From contig OY821519.1 in the NCBI GenBank assembly GCA_963682025.1, positions 13,503,047-13,567,046 on the forward strand: a DNA stretch of 64,000 bases, read 5' to 3'. This DNA is from Cordilura impudica (taxonomy: Eukaryota; Arthropoda; Insecta; Diptera; Scathophagidae). Under the pieces are notes generated by a model. That model searched no databases. It was not told the origin of the DNA and worked only from the letters and a program-made list of their open reading frames with translations. The translations under genes were made by a program, and so were the position numbers. This document shows positions 12,529 through 23,548 of this stretch, piece after piece. Numbering within the stretch: position 1 is the first letter of the stretch; each line of letters opens with the position of its first letter.

Positions 12529-15173
12529 AGGTTAGGTTAGGTTGAAAGTGGCTGCTAAACCAAAGGAAAAGCACACTTAGGCTCTGGGGTCCATTGTGAT
12601 ACCACGGGACGAATAGGTGTTCCCCTCAGTCCCCAACGTAGAACCAGTTTGAGCTCCTGATGAAGCCCCTGATATGTGAAATGTCCACATTTGAGAGATC
12701 AGAGAGATCGTGAAGAAACGGTGATCCCAATGTTCGAAGTCTCGTTCTAGAGAGCGCCGGGCAGTAGCAAAGGAAGTGTTTTATGCTCTCCACTTCCTCC
12801 ACATCCATGCAGCTACGACAGAATTCATTTGACGAGACCCTGAGGCATTCAGCGTGTCTCCCTATGAGGCAGTGCCCAGTGATAACAGCAACTACTGTTG
12901 AAATCTCCCCACGGGGGAGTGATAGTAGCGCGCTAGTGCGCTTATGATTTAGAGCCAGCCAGATCTGTCTCGTGATCCTACACGTTGATCCATTAGCCCA
13001 TCTGTTGTCGGTTATGCCGGCTGTGTGAAGCCGAAGTTCCAGCTTGCAAGATTCCAGGGGTATACCAACACATTCCAAGTCCGCTGGAACCCGTAAGGTA
13101 GTGCCCTGTCTTGCCAACTCGTCGGCTTTATAGTTTCCCGGTATATTCCTATGCCCTGGGACCCATACGAGTCTGATGTCGAACTACTTGGCCATCTCAT
13201 TTAAAGACGTGCGCCAGCTAAGGGTGGTTCTTGTTTTCAGGAACATTGATTCCAAGGATTTTACCGTGGCCTGACTATCAGAGTAGATGTTGACTGCGGT
13301 TGTAGACAGAATATTCCGACCCAACCAGTCAGCAACTTCCTTTATTGCCAGTACCTCTGCCTGATAAACACTGCAGTGGTCTGGCAATCTGCGAGCCAGA
13401 TTTAGTCCAAGCTCCTTTGAATAGACTCCGAAACCAACTTGAACACACAATTTCGATCCGTCAGTCGAACGCTTGCTACCTGGAATCCTCCCTGACCAGG
13501 ATTCCCTGGTCGGTGTCAGAGTTTTGTAGTGTCATTCGAATACACTCCTCAGAGTAGTGTAATCCACGTTCAATGGTAAGTTCCTGTTATTCAAGATCAC
13601 TCCATGGCCACAATTAGGACCATGCCATTGTATTGTGCTTCTTAGTCGAATGGCCGATGAGGCCGCTGACTGCTTTCCGAATATGTCCAACGGTATTAGG
13701 TGTAAGAGGATATTCAAGGCATCCGTAGGTGTGGTAAGAAGGGCACTAGTGATACACATGGAAGCCATTCTCTGTACCCTTGCAAGAAGGTTGGTATTAG
13801 AGGCCTTCTTTAGAGCAGGCCACCAGACGACGACCCCGTACAGCAGTATTGGGCGAACCACCGCTGTGTAGACCCAGTAAGCAATTTTCGGGCTGAAGCC
13901 CCACCGCTTACCAATGGCCTTTTTGCAGGAGTATAAAGCTATAGTCGCCTTCTTCGCCCTTTCCTCCAAGTTCCGTCTGAAGTTGAGCTTCGTGTCCAGG
14001 AATACGCCAAGATACCTGGCAGAGAAGGCAATATCAGCACCGTAAAGAGAAATAGGGTCGAAGGTAGGTGAAAATAACAAGTTCCGTCTTGGTCGGACTT
14101 ACCCCCAGACCGCAACTACTTACCCAGCTAGATAACATAGTGAGAGCCCTCTGTAGAATGTCTCTAAGTGTGGATAGTAAATTCCCACGTCATCAGCATA
14201 GGCGACCACGTTGCAGCCTTGTCTTTCCAACGAAAGTAGCATTGAGTTCAGCGCTAAGTTCCATAGAAGTGGTGACAGAATGCCTCCTTGTGGCGTTCCC
14301 CTGTTCACTAATCGGGATATTAGAGTCGTTCCCAATTTAGACATTATCCGCCTGTTGGCAAGCAGATTTCCCATCAGTGAGATGATCACGGAATTCACTC
14401 CTAGAGTAGATAGTGCCGTTAATATCGAGTCCGGTGTAACATTGTTAAATGCCCCTTCCATATCCAAAAAGGCTGTCATGGTGTATTCTCCTACCGAGAG
14501 CGATTTCTCGATGGTACTCACAAGCTCGTGAAGAGCTGGTTCGTGTTGTCGCGCCGACAGCAGTTTAGGATCAATAACTCTTCGTATGTAAGAATCTATC
14601 AAACGCTCCATTGTCTTCAATAAGAACGATGATAGAATTATTGGTCTGAAGTCTTTTGGGACAGTGTGTGAACTTTTTCCAGCTTTTGGAATGAACACCA
14701 CTTTCGTCTCCCTCCACTTTAGGGGTATATAAGCTAAGTTGATACAGCGAGTGAGAAGACTACATAGCCAAGGGGAAATGTAGTCCGACACGTGCTGCAA
14801 TTCAGCTGGAATGATACCGTCAGGTCCTGGAGATTTGTAAGGTTTGAAGCTTCTAATCGCCCAGTTCAGTGTTGGTATGTTGACTATCTCCGAAGCAATA
14901 TCCGTCGCACTAGCGTCTGAGTATTCTGACGCCTGAAGCTACCTAGGGGAGTTGCCCGGAAAATTGATATCCAGTAGCAGGCTAAGTCATTCCCTACTAG
15001 AGGTAGTCCACACCCCCAATGGATCTCTCAGATAACCTTATGTGTGAGGGGTAGAAGCCAGAACCTTTCGCAACCTGGATGCTTCGGAAACGTCTTCTAT
15101 ATTATCGCAGAATTTAGGTCCTAAGCTGCAGCTTGTAGGCCAACCAATCCTCGTCCGCTCTTGAAGAATTTGC
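12529..15173 (-). pseudogene. LINE copy 1: reverse transcriptase plus RNase H, 5'-truncated
   Basis: This is a - strand remnant of an I/LOA-like LINE. Reading from the high coordinate: YKSPGPDGIIPAELQ near 14850-14805, reverse transcriptase with TPQGGILSPLLWN and an intact YADD box (14200-14189), a thumb region (14080-13532), RNase H beginning STDGSK with YSDSQATVKS (13480-13184) and VWVPGH...ADELAR, and finally a Cys/His knuckle (CRSCMDVEE...HFLCYC). Lesions are a compensating frameshift pair around 14120-14070, a TGA near 13533 and a TAG near 13184. The endonuclease half is missing. The 3' end on the - strand is a short CCTAA-type tail. It lies antisense to the host gene, inside intron 1. 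Confidence 0.85.
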
Positions 15174-15186
15174 CTGACAATAGGTT
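15174..15186. repeat. target-site duplication of LINE copy 1, right
   Basis: An exact second copy of the 13 bases at 12516-12528, directly after the 5'-truncated end of the LINE. Confidence 0.65.
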
Positions 15187-15728
15187 GGTTAGGTCATTTA
15201 TTTTTTGCAAAAACATTTACAAACCAAATTTGAGAAAAATTTGTGCAATATTTTTGTTTTTTGATAGATTTAAGTGAAGATCGGGAACCAGCTTTGTATG
15301 GGGGCTATGACTAAGAATTGTCCTATAGGGGTTATTTTTGGATTACACATTAATGCGTGTAATAAACACATACAAAGCCAATTTGACCGAGATCCATATG
15401 ATAATTTGGATCATATGTCAATTTAAGTCAATTTCATAGGGGTCATTGTACGGGAACTAGGTCTGAACATGAACCGATTTTCACAAATTACAATAGCGTT
15501 CATTCTATGGCTAAAAGAAGCTCAGATACATAATTTCATCAAAATATGTTCACATTTGCGACCTGTAGTTTGATTAGAAGGTTTACATGGACATCGCTAA
15601 ATCGACTCAGACAGTAACTCTGAGTCCATCGGTATAAAAAAAGTTGGGTCTATGTCAAATATTTTTGGTAGTTACAAACATCAGCACTAAGTCATTATAC
15701 CCTGACAAGGTGCTGGTATGGGGTATAA
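15187..15728 (+). repeat. family B dispersed repeat, 5' part missing
   Basis: The sequence follows the family B order: a TTTTTGATAGATTTAAGTGA block, the AATTTGACCGAGATC block, CATGAACCGATTTTCAC, GCGACCTGTAGTTTGATTA, CATGGACATCGCTAAATCGA, and the end GGTATGGGGTATAA. The left end with the AGTCGG palindrome is absent. It is about 100 bases from the next exon. Confidence 0.7.
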
Positions 15729-15937
15729 ATATTTTATAATTGTCCAAATTCTATAGCATTAAAAATTTATGGCTACTAAAAAAATGCACACTTACAAATC
15801 CTATTTATGACCAGCATCTTTCGGCAGCTTAATAAAGATTATAATAAAATAACGGTTAATAAAAAACAAAGTTTAGCTTTAAAATTTCTCCATTTCAAAT
15901 GTACTAAAATTTAATTTTCTTAAATTTTATTTTCCAG

Positions 15938-16298
15938 ATATGTGCCACCACCACCTTCACGTCCTAAGCAACGACTAAATACAAATGTTAATTACAATCT
16001 GAATGCCAACAACAACAACTATGGACGCATCATAACTCCAGAAAATGCTCAAAGCTACTATCGACAAAACAACAACTCATTCAGAGTGGCAAGTTTGTCA
16101 CCACAATACATTCCCAATGTTGGTACTCAATATGTGGCAGTAGCAACAACATCATCGACGGCCAACAAATATCCTCAAGCTTCACCAAATGCACTTTCAC
16201 CGAACGGCAATAATTTGTATAAATTACAGGGAAAATACAATGCCAAAACGAAAAAATACAAAGCATACGAGAAGGTCAAAAATGTGCCACTCAATTAT
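15938..16298 (+). CDS. secreted low-complexity protein, middle exon (Pro/Asn/Tyr-rich)
   Basis: The exon follows the acceptor TTTTATTTTCCAG and ends TAT with donor GTAAGAGT. Its first base completes the Ile codon opened at 3856, giving ...NPNPYI then YVPPPPSRPKQR. It encodes about 120 residues: an Asn run (NLNANNNNYG), a Gln/Asn/Tyr part (AQSYYRQNNNSF), a Ser/Thr/Ala part (YVAVATTSSTANKY) and a basic Lys/Tyr part (YNAKTKKYKAYEKVKNVP). It ends on a complete codon, so it splices in phase 0 to 16755. If the 456-base intron were retained the frame would end at 16328 after ten more codons (VRVYNYRYF and a stop). Composition resembles structural secreted proteins; no named domain is recognised. Confidence 0.7.
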
Positions 16299-16754
16299 GT
16301 AAGAGTCTATAATTATCGTTATTTTTAAATTTAAGTTTCTGCTTTTTCTACAGACATACTACTACAGACACATACTTACATAGTTTTTTTTTTCTTTTAG
16401 AATTTTAAAATTAATACTAAATATATATAAAATTTTATAATTTTCTGCCTCAGTGAAGCTTAGCTTTTAATGCTTTATTAAAATAACTGTTATTTTTAAA
16501 CAAAACTCTTACACACTTTTAGTTATAAGTTAAAAACAAAAACAAAAACAAAAATAATAAAAACTTTGCAAACATATTTAAACATTAATAACAACAAAAA
16601 TGAAACAAAATCTTTGGTTTTTTCTTTTACAAATTAAAAAAAAAAAAAAAACAAATTAACGCATGTCTACAATTTTCGCCTCTGATTTCTTTTATTTTAT
16701 AAAATATTTCATCATTGCCATTATCACCCTTTAACATTTAATCATTTCTTTTAG
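16299..16754. other. intron 2 (456 bp) of the + strand gene
   Basis: Bounded by GTAAGAGT and a TTTCTTTTAG acceptor. Phase 0 on both sides. AT-rich, with no repeat relatives noted. Confidence 0.6.
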
Positions 16755-17105
16755 TATCCTTTGTTAAAGAAAATGCAAACATCATCTGAAGCATCATCAT
16801 CATCATCACCGTCATCATCATCATCGCCATCATCATTGAATACCAAATCGTATAATTTATGGTCGGAGAGTCATCAACAAGATTTACCATATGCCGAATC
16901 TTCCTTGAAATTTAATACATTAAACAAATGGCCATCGAACACTACAGAAGCCACAACGACCACAACCGGAGAACTTTCAGACACCAGCAGCACAACATCG
17001 AAGAGTTCTTTAGATGTGCCCACAAAATCCTACACAAAACATGTCTACATAAAAGATGCTAAAGAAAAACTTCACAAAACCATCGATAATGCTAAGAAAA
17101 GTTGA
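16755..17105 (+). CDS. secreted low-complexity protein, last exon (Ser/Thr-rich C-terminus)
   Basis: It begins after TTTCTTTTAG and continues the frame of the 16298 exon as YPLLKKMQTSSEA. A polyserine tract with interspersed Pro encoded by repeated TCA/TCG codons (about 16793-16838) follows, then a Thr cluster (NTTEATTTTTGEL), SDTSSTTSKSS and a basic tail ending DAKEKLHKTIDNAKKS before TGA. Together the three exons give 915 bases, an exact multiple of three, for 304 residues plus an unseen start. The TCA repeat probably varies in length between alleles. Function unknown; a secreted, disordered structural protein is inferred. Confidence 0.65.
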   Translation, partial: YPLLKKMQTSSEASSSSSPSSSSSPSSLNTKSYNLWSESHQQDLPYAESSLKFNTLNKWPSNTTEATTTTTGELSDTSSTTSKSSLDVPTKSYTKHVYIKDAKEKLHKTIDNAKKS

Positions 17106-17504
17106 ATTGTTTGAGGATGCAACACTTAAAAGCCCAAAGTTCCAGTTGTTGTTTTCTTAATCAAATCTGTATAATTTGTTTAAAAATAAATAATAAAAAA
17201 ATTGAAAAAAAAAATCATATAAATAATTTTGCCATATTTTCTTTGGCAAAAATGAGCACAAAATTGTTTAGAAAATATTCTATAATTCTTTAAAGAAGAA
17301 TTCTTCAGAAAATGTATTATTTTTTTTGTTTGTAAATAAAAATTATATGTATGTATTTTAAACAAAAATATTTTGTTAAAGTTGTTTCTTTCTTGACGTT
17401 GGGGTAGTAAATAACAAACTGACTCATATTATATAAAATAATAAATCAAATTTTTAAAATTTGCAAAATACAAACGTAACGAAAACCCATTAAAATAACA
17501 AGTA
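17106..17504. other. 3' flank of the + strand gene, no further gene
   Basis: AT-rich sequence likely to include the 3' untranslated region. No domain-bearing frame is seen. Confidence 0.4.
17185..17190 (+). promoter_or_regulatory. candidate polyadenylation signal of the + strand gene
   Basis: The first AATAAA after the stop codon at 17105, 80 bases downstream, in an AT-rich 3' region. Other AATAAA copies follow, so use is uncertain. Confidence 0.35.
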
Positions 17505-17632
17505 AAAAAATTTCAATAGCGTTCATCCTATGGCCGATAGAAGCTTATATACTAAATTTCAACAAAATATTTTCATATTTGCGACCTGTAGATTTACAGG
17601 TTTACAAGGTTTACATGGACACACTGTGGGAT
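17505..17632 (+). repeat. family B fragment
   Basis: TTTCAATAGCGTTCATCCTA, GGCCGATAGAAGCTTATAT and TTTGCGACCTGTAG are in family B order. Only the section just before the GACG core remains. Confidence 0.6.
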
Positions 17633-17811
17633 TGGACATAGTTAAAACGGCAGCACAAATTCATTACACCTTGATCACGTAGTAGAAAAAATCAGTGATG
17701 CTAACTTTATTCTAGCAAAAAGCGCTAAACAGTACTTCAAATCTCTGAAAAGCATTTAATTAGTATAAAGCGAAAAGTGCTAGTATTTGATGTTTCGCTT
17801 GAAGTGTTAGG

Positions 17812-19768
17812 CTAGGTTATGTTAGGTTAGGTTGATAAGAGGAGCTATGTAAATACATAGCTCATATCCGTTGTGTCCGGATATATACCTAAGCCAGTAG
17901 GTCAGCTTGTTATGCGCTCTACATCTCTACGTTCATCTGGTTATCTACCCCTCTACTAACTTAGAAATTCGGTTTCATCAGCAAATTTCCTGAGTGTTTC
18001 CCAGCTTATCCCCTAAGACCCGTCAGGGCTGGTAGGATGTCGTTGAATTGATATCTGACCCTTGTTCTCGCAAATGCAGGACAGTAACAGAGGTAGTGTT
18101 CTAGGGTTTCGTCATCCTCTCCGCAAGCTCTACAAGTGGCCGATTCTGCCCTCCTATACGTTATAGGTGAGCCCTCAGCTCAGAGTGTCCAGTGAGGATG
18201 CCAATTATCCTACTAAGGTTTCCCCTACTCAGCTTAAGGATTTCCTTAGTTTTCGTAGTGTTGGGAGTACCCCATAATATCTTTGTAACCTTACCCACGT
18301 CAGTCTCCTCCCAAATTGATACATGCGAACTCGTCGCCCAGTCTGCCAGTTCTTATTTGAGAGAATTGAAAGGTATTGGGTTCTCCAAATTGACTCTTTC
18401 CAGGAAATAACCCTTCCTGGCCAGTTCGTCAACAATTTTGTTTCCCATTATACCACTGTGTTCTGGGATCCAAACGATTTCAAGTCTGCCTCTTCCAGAG
18501 AAGTTTGCAATCTCTTCCTTATACTCGAGGATAGACCTTGATCTAGTTTTATCCACGGATACCGCTGTCCAGACTGTCCGTAAATATTTTCACGTCTTCG
18601 GGAATTGGGGAATCCCGTGCGTTAAGAGACCTAATACATTCCGTTATCGCGACCAATTCAGCCTGACAGACAGAGTTATGGTCCGGTATACGGAAGTATA
18701 ACCCTGTAGAACGGTCTTCATCATAGAAACCTATGCCAGTCTCACCATGCAGATTAGATGCGTCCGTATAGTAGTGCGACCCTGGAAGGTTTTATAGAAT
18801 ATTTCCGTTCATCCAACTTTCCCTGTCCGGTATCCGTATACTGCAGGGTATACCTGTTGACATTTCCGAGATTCTATCACAGCTAATATCCACTGTGTTG
18901 AGTCCCGAAATTTGGTCTAAAATTGTCTGGTGTCTGGTCATGTGGTCGGTGATATATTCCCCTGCTACCCTTAATCGTAACATGGCCAGAGCTGCCTCAT
19001 ATTTAATTCTAATCTCGATTGGGTGTATAGATGGTATATTCTCTAAAGCCCTCGTAGATGTAGTCCTTATTGCACCACTGATCCCTACGCAACAGAGGCG
19101 GTGTATCTTTTGGAATGGTTTAATGTAACATTTCCTGTTCATTGATGTCCATAGTTTAGAATAGGTCCAACGACGCTTGTGTATAGCCAATATGTCATCC
19201 TCGGGTTTAAACCCCATTTTGAGCCTATAGCTCTTCTGCAAATGGCCTATATACGATGAGCCTTCGCAACCCTGCTCTCTATATGGTTTTTCCAAGTGAG
19301 ATTTTTATCGAGAATCACCCCAAGGTATTTCACCGTTTGTGTGATTTTAATCGTTTTGCCCTTGAAGCGAGGTTCATCAAAGTCGATTATTTTCATCTTC
19401 CTAGTAAAGAGGCATATTTCAGTTTTCTCTGGGTTCACATTTAAACCCCTCGGTTATGCCCAATCGTATGCTATTTTGAATGCATCCGATGCCCTCCTAC
19501 ATAAATTTCTAGGATATTTCCCCCTTAAGAGTATCGCTACGTTGTCTGCATAGCAGGCAGGTTGGAAACCCTTATTGGCTAGAATCCTTAGCAGACTATT
19601 TATAGTGGTCACCCAGAGAAGAGGTGATAAAATTCCCCCTTGAGGTGTCCCACAGCAAACCTTGTCTCTTATTCTAATGCCACCAACCTCGCAACTTATC
19701 CATCTATTCCCTAGCATATGACTGATCCAGGCTTTGATATCCCGGTCAATGTCGAATCGTTCTAGGGA
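17812..19768 (-). pseudogene. LINE copy 2: reverse transcriptase plus RNase H, heavily decayed
   Basis: A second - strand I/LOA-like LINE, related to the copy at 12.5-15.2 kb but clearly diverged. Reading from the high coordinate: WISHMLGNRW and VCCGTPQGGILSPLLW (19717 downwards), then CYADN (19552-19541), where the normal YADD has Asn in place of the second catalytic Asp. Next come VNPEKTEICLFT and VKYLGVILDKNLTWKNHI (19438-19247), the thumb region (19295-18792), and RNase H pieces such as IVWIPEHSGIMGNK and DELARKG (18556-18353). Frames change several times. The - strand 3' end again has a CCTAACCTAA-like tail (17812-17832). The 5' half is missing. Confidence 0.8.
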
Positions 19769-19984
19769 TTAAGAGTTTTAAAAATCAATTCAGTTTTGAT
19801 TTTTCCATTTACTTAGTTTTAAATAGTAAAAACAAATTTCGTGCTCTTCAATTTATTTTCTACGTTTTAAGAATTATTTAATTAGAACAAAATTTAGGTC
19901 TTATCTCATAAATAAAAGATTTTATGAACGCAATTAACTCTGATAATTTGTTTTCCCGATTCTTTAATATTATTGTCAAAACAC

Positions 19985-20155
19985 TATGGAGAGGGAATAT
20001 ATTAGTTTCTCATTCGATTTGTAACACATCGAAATATGAATTTGCGACCCCATTAGGTACCGATATATTTTTGATTCTTATAACAATTAGAGTTGAGCTA
20101 GCGATGTCCGTCTGTCCGCCTGTTTGTCTGACTATTGAAATCACGCTCATTCAGA
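19985..20155 (-). repeat. family A fragment, reversed
   Basis: TCTCATTCGATTTGTAACAC, GCGACCCCATTAGG, TTATAACAATTAGAGTTGAG and AGCGATGTCCGTCTGTCCG follow the family A interior in reverse. Ends not preserved. Confidence 0.55.
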
Positions 20156-21770
20156 AACTAAATCTTTTACCTGCGTAAACATAGAACAATATTTTTTGTC
20201 ATTATTTCGAGCAGATTGGTATTTAAAATTGGTTAAATCAAGCATCACTGTGCAAAGATGTAACATAAAATGTGGAGATATGGCATAAAATGCTACAAAA
20301 TTTCATATAAAAAACTTAAGATTGTGAAAAATATGTATACGTAGCAGAACTGTGCATGCAGATATGTTGGCGATGCATACATACACATATTTGTTCTCTT
20401 GTTGTTTTTATTTTTTTGTACATGTGAAGGAATGGTTTATCGATGAGTGTAAGAGAATAACAAGATGTTTAAATGTAATTTGTTTGTATTTACATTTAGG
20501 CTGATTGCATTTAATAATTATTTTCAATTAAAAACTAACGAAAATACCTAAAACTTTTATATATTATCTTATTAATTATAAATATCATTGTAAAAAATCC
20601 TACAATTATTTTTAGCTTACGGCCTAGCTGCTATAGCTAAATAAAAAAATGTATATATTAAGTATGTACATTTTTTATTTATATAATTTTTAATAAATAA
20701 ATAAATCTAACAATTATAATGTGCAATCAAGCTTTTTTTTTCCCTTAAGTAGTGTTGACAACCCTGGTTATAATAATGATTTTATAACACGTCACATCCG
20801 AATTATTTCATTAAGTGCAAAGCCAATCTCATCCTTCATAAAACCTTTTCCGGAGTATTCTGCTTGGTAATGTTTTCACTTTTTCTTTATCTGATAAAAT
20901 TAACTATTAATTATTTCATTATATAGATATAATTCAAATATATACAATTTCGTTTAAAAACTTTGCGCTAAATGAAAAAAAAATCGATTTTTGGGTCGTC
21001 AAAAAGCGCTAGTTCTAGCGCTAAAAAGCGGCAAGTTGTCATCGCTGATCAACATGTCTGCCACATGTAAATGGATGATCCAAACTCTTATGTCGTAAAT
21101 TATTTTCGCATTAATTACGCTTCTCCGTTTTAATTTTAATATTTTTATGTGTGATTGATTATTGCGCGATTAATGTTAGCTTTTATGATTGAAGTGTGAT
21201 TATCGGTTTCAAATAAAACACATACACCAATTTGTTAATTATATTTCAAAAGTTAATAAACTTGTGTTTATTTAATTACCATATCAATCGATTAAATATC
21301 ATCTGCCATAATTAAAAGACTTGAGAAGAAAAATCTGTTGTATTAATACAGGAACTACAATTACGTATATGTGTATTAGCGTGTTCCGTCAACAAGGCTA
21401 TTGTAGTAGCGCCCCTATCCGTGTTTATGAGCTGAACGAGCTGGAAAAAATTGAACTTATTGTTAGGCCCCTACAAGCGCTTTTAGTTCACTATTGTGCA
21501 TTTTGTCAAAAAGAATTTTTTTTGGTTATTGTTTTTAGAAAACTTGAGAGTTTATCGGTCTAGACAGACTGTAAATTTTTTTTGGTTTTTTTTTTTTATA
21601 TTTTTGAAATATAAATTCTTGTGGCTCAAAATTTTTATGCGAAAATGTTCAGATTTTTTGAAGGCTATTATGGATTCATGAAAAATCATTATTTCCCTGA
21701 AATGATGTTATGAAACAAAATTTTTTTATTTAACATCAGTAGGTGTAGGACAGGTATAAGTATTTAAATA
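20156..21770. other. intergenic stretch without a recognised gene
   Basis: AT-rich DNA between the two host genes. One small feature is an 18-base perfect palindrome, AGCGCTAGTTCTAGCGCT less its two central bases, at 21005-21022. An AGCGCTA motif also lies near 17709, on the other side of LINE copy 2. An 80-codon frame at 21321-21563 has no recognisable domain. Confidence 0.4.
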
Positions 21771-22101
21771 TAAGCAGGGCCCAGCCCTCGAAATTCGAGT
21801 GCAAATTCTAGGAAATTTTATTTTTTCATTTAATAGAGCCCAAAGGTATGCTAATCAATATTAGACAATTTAAAATTCAACACATTTCAACACACACAGT
21901 ATGTGTTTTATGTATGTGTTAGTAGCAATTTTAAATGAGCTTTGCTCGAAGAAAATGTTCCAGGTGGTGCAAATCTGTAAGTCTGGTGAACAACTAAAAA
22001 GAAATAACTTTTAAATGAGACACGTTTGTCCAAAATCGGGAGAAAACTATGGAACAAAACATCGATCACAAGGAATCGACATACCTATAAATATTATATA
22101 T
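21771..22101 (-). mobile_element. Helitron D copy (short non-autonomous Helitron)
   Basis: The left side carries the reversed Helitron D 3' end (CCAGCCCTCGAAATTCGAG, with TAAG instead of CTAG outside it). The right side reaches the CCTATAAATATTATA 5' end region. No coding sequence. Confidence 0.6.
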
Positions 22102-22292
22102 ATATGGTTTTAAATATACTCCTTTTGAAGTCCTTTAAAAAGCAAAGATGGTCTCCAAATAAAAAAAAATATAAACGCAGTTTTACTTTATTTGATCCCT
22201 AATTTGTTATACAAAACAAAAGATTTAGTTTTTTTTTCGGACGGTTGTTATATGTTCACAAATAAAGACTTTACCAAAATAATTTAGGAAAA

Positions 22293-22549
22293 ACAAGTAA
22301 GAGAGTTAAATTCGGCTGGGCTGAATCTTTGATACCCTCCACATTTTTCATTTTCAATTTCCATTTTTTTCATCGTTATCCATTTTCCATTTTCAATTTT
22401 TAATTTTTCATTTTTCATTTTTATATTTTCATTTTTCATTTTCCATTTTTCATTTTCCATATTTCACTTTCCGTTTTTCATTTTTAATTTTTAATTTTTC
22501 ATTTTCCATTTGCCATTTGCCATTTTTAATTTTAAACTTTTCATTTTCC

Positions 22550-22581
<32 letters not shown>

Positions 22582-22606
22582 TTCACTTTCCATTTTCCAT
22601 TTTTCC

Positions 22607-22638
<32 letters not shown>

Positions 22639-23516
22639 TCGTTTTCCATTTTTCAATTTTAATTTTTCTTTTTTAATTTTCCATTTTCCATTTTTAATTT
22701 TTCGTTTTCCGTTTTCCATTTTTCATTTTCCATTTTTCATTTTCCATTTTTCAATTTTAATTTTTCATTTTTAATTTTTCATTTTCCATTTTCCATTTTC
22801 CATTTTCAATTTTCATTTCTCATTTTCCATTTCTCATTTTCCATTTTCCGTTTTCGATTTTTCATTTTTCATTATCATTTTTCATTTTTCATTTTCCATT
22901 TTCAATTTTTCATTTTTAATTTTTCAACTTTCAATTTTCATTTTTCATTTTTCAATTTTCATTTTTCATTTCTCATTTTTCATTGTTCATTTTTCATTTT
23001 TGTTTTTCATTTTTCATTTTTTATTTTTTATTTTTTGTTTTTCATTTTACATTTTTAATTTTTTGTTTTCCGTTTTCCATTTTTCATTTTCCATTTTTAA
23101 TTTTTCATTTTCCATTTTTCAATTTTAATTTTTAATTTTTAATTTTTCATTTTCCATTTTACATTTTCAATTTTCATTTTTCATTTTTCATTTTTCATTT
23201 TTCATTTTTCATTTTTCATTTTTCATTTTTCATTTTCCATTTCTCATTTTCCGTTTTCGATTTTTCATTTTTCATTATCATTTTTCATTTTCAATATTCA
23301 ATTTTCATTTTTCATTTTCCATTTTTCAATTTTCATTTTTCATTGTCCATTTTTCATTTTGTATTTTTAATTTTTCATATTTAATTTTTCATTTTTCATA
23401 TTTCATTTTTCATTTTTCATTTTTTGTTTTTCATTTTTCATTTTTTATTTTTTATTTTTTATTTTTCATTTTACATTTTTTATTTTTAATTTTTCGTTTT
23501 CCGTTTTCCATTTTTC

Positions 23517-23548
<32 letters not shown>

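Noticed and set aside
12525..12545. TTAGG repeats as an internal telomere relic
   Set aside because: Only about three units, located exactly at a LINE 3' end. A LINE tail explains them better.
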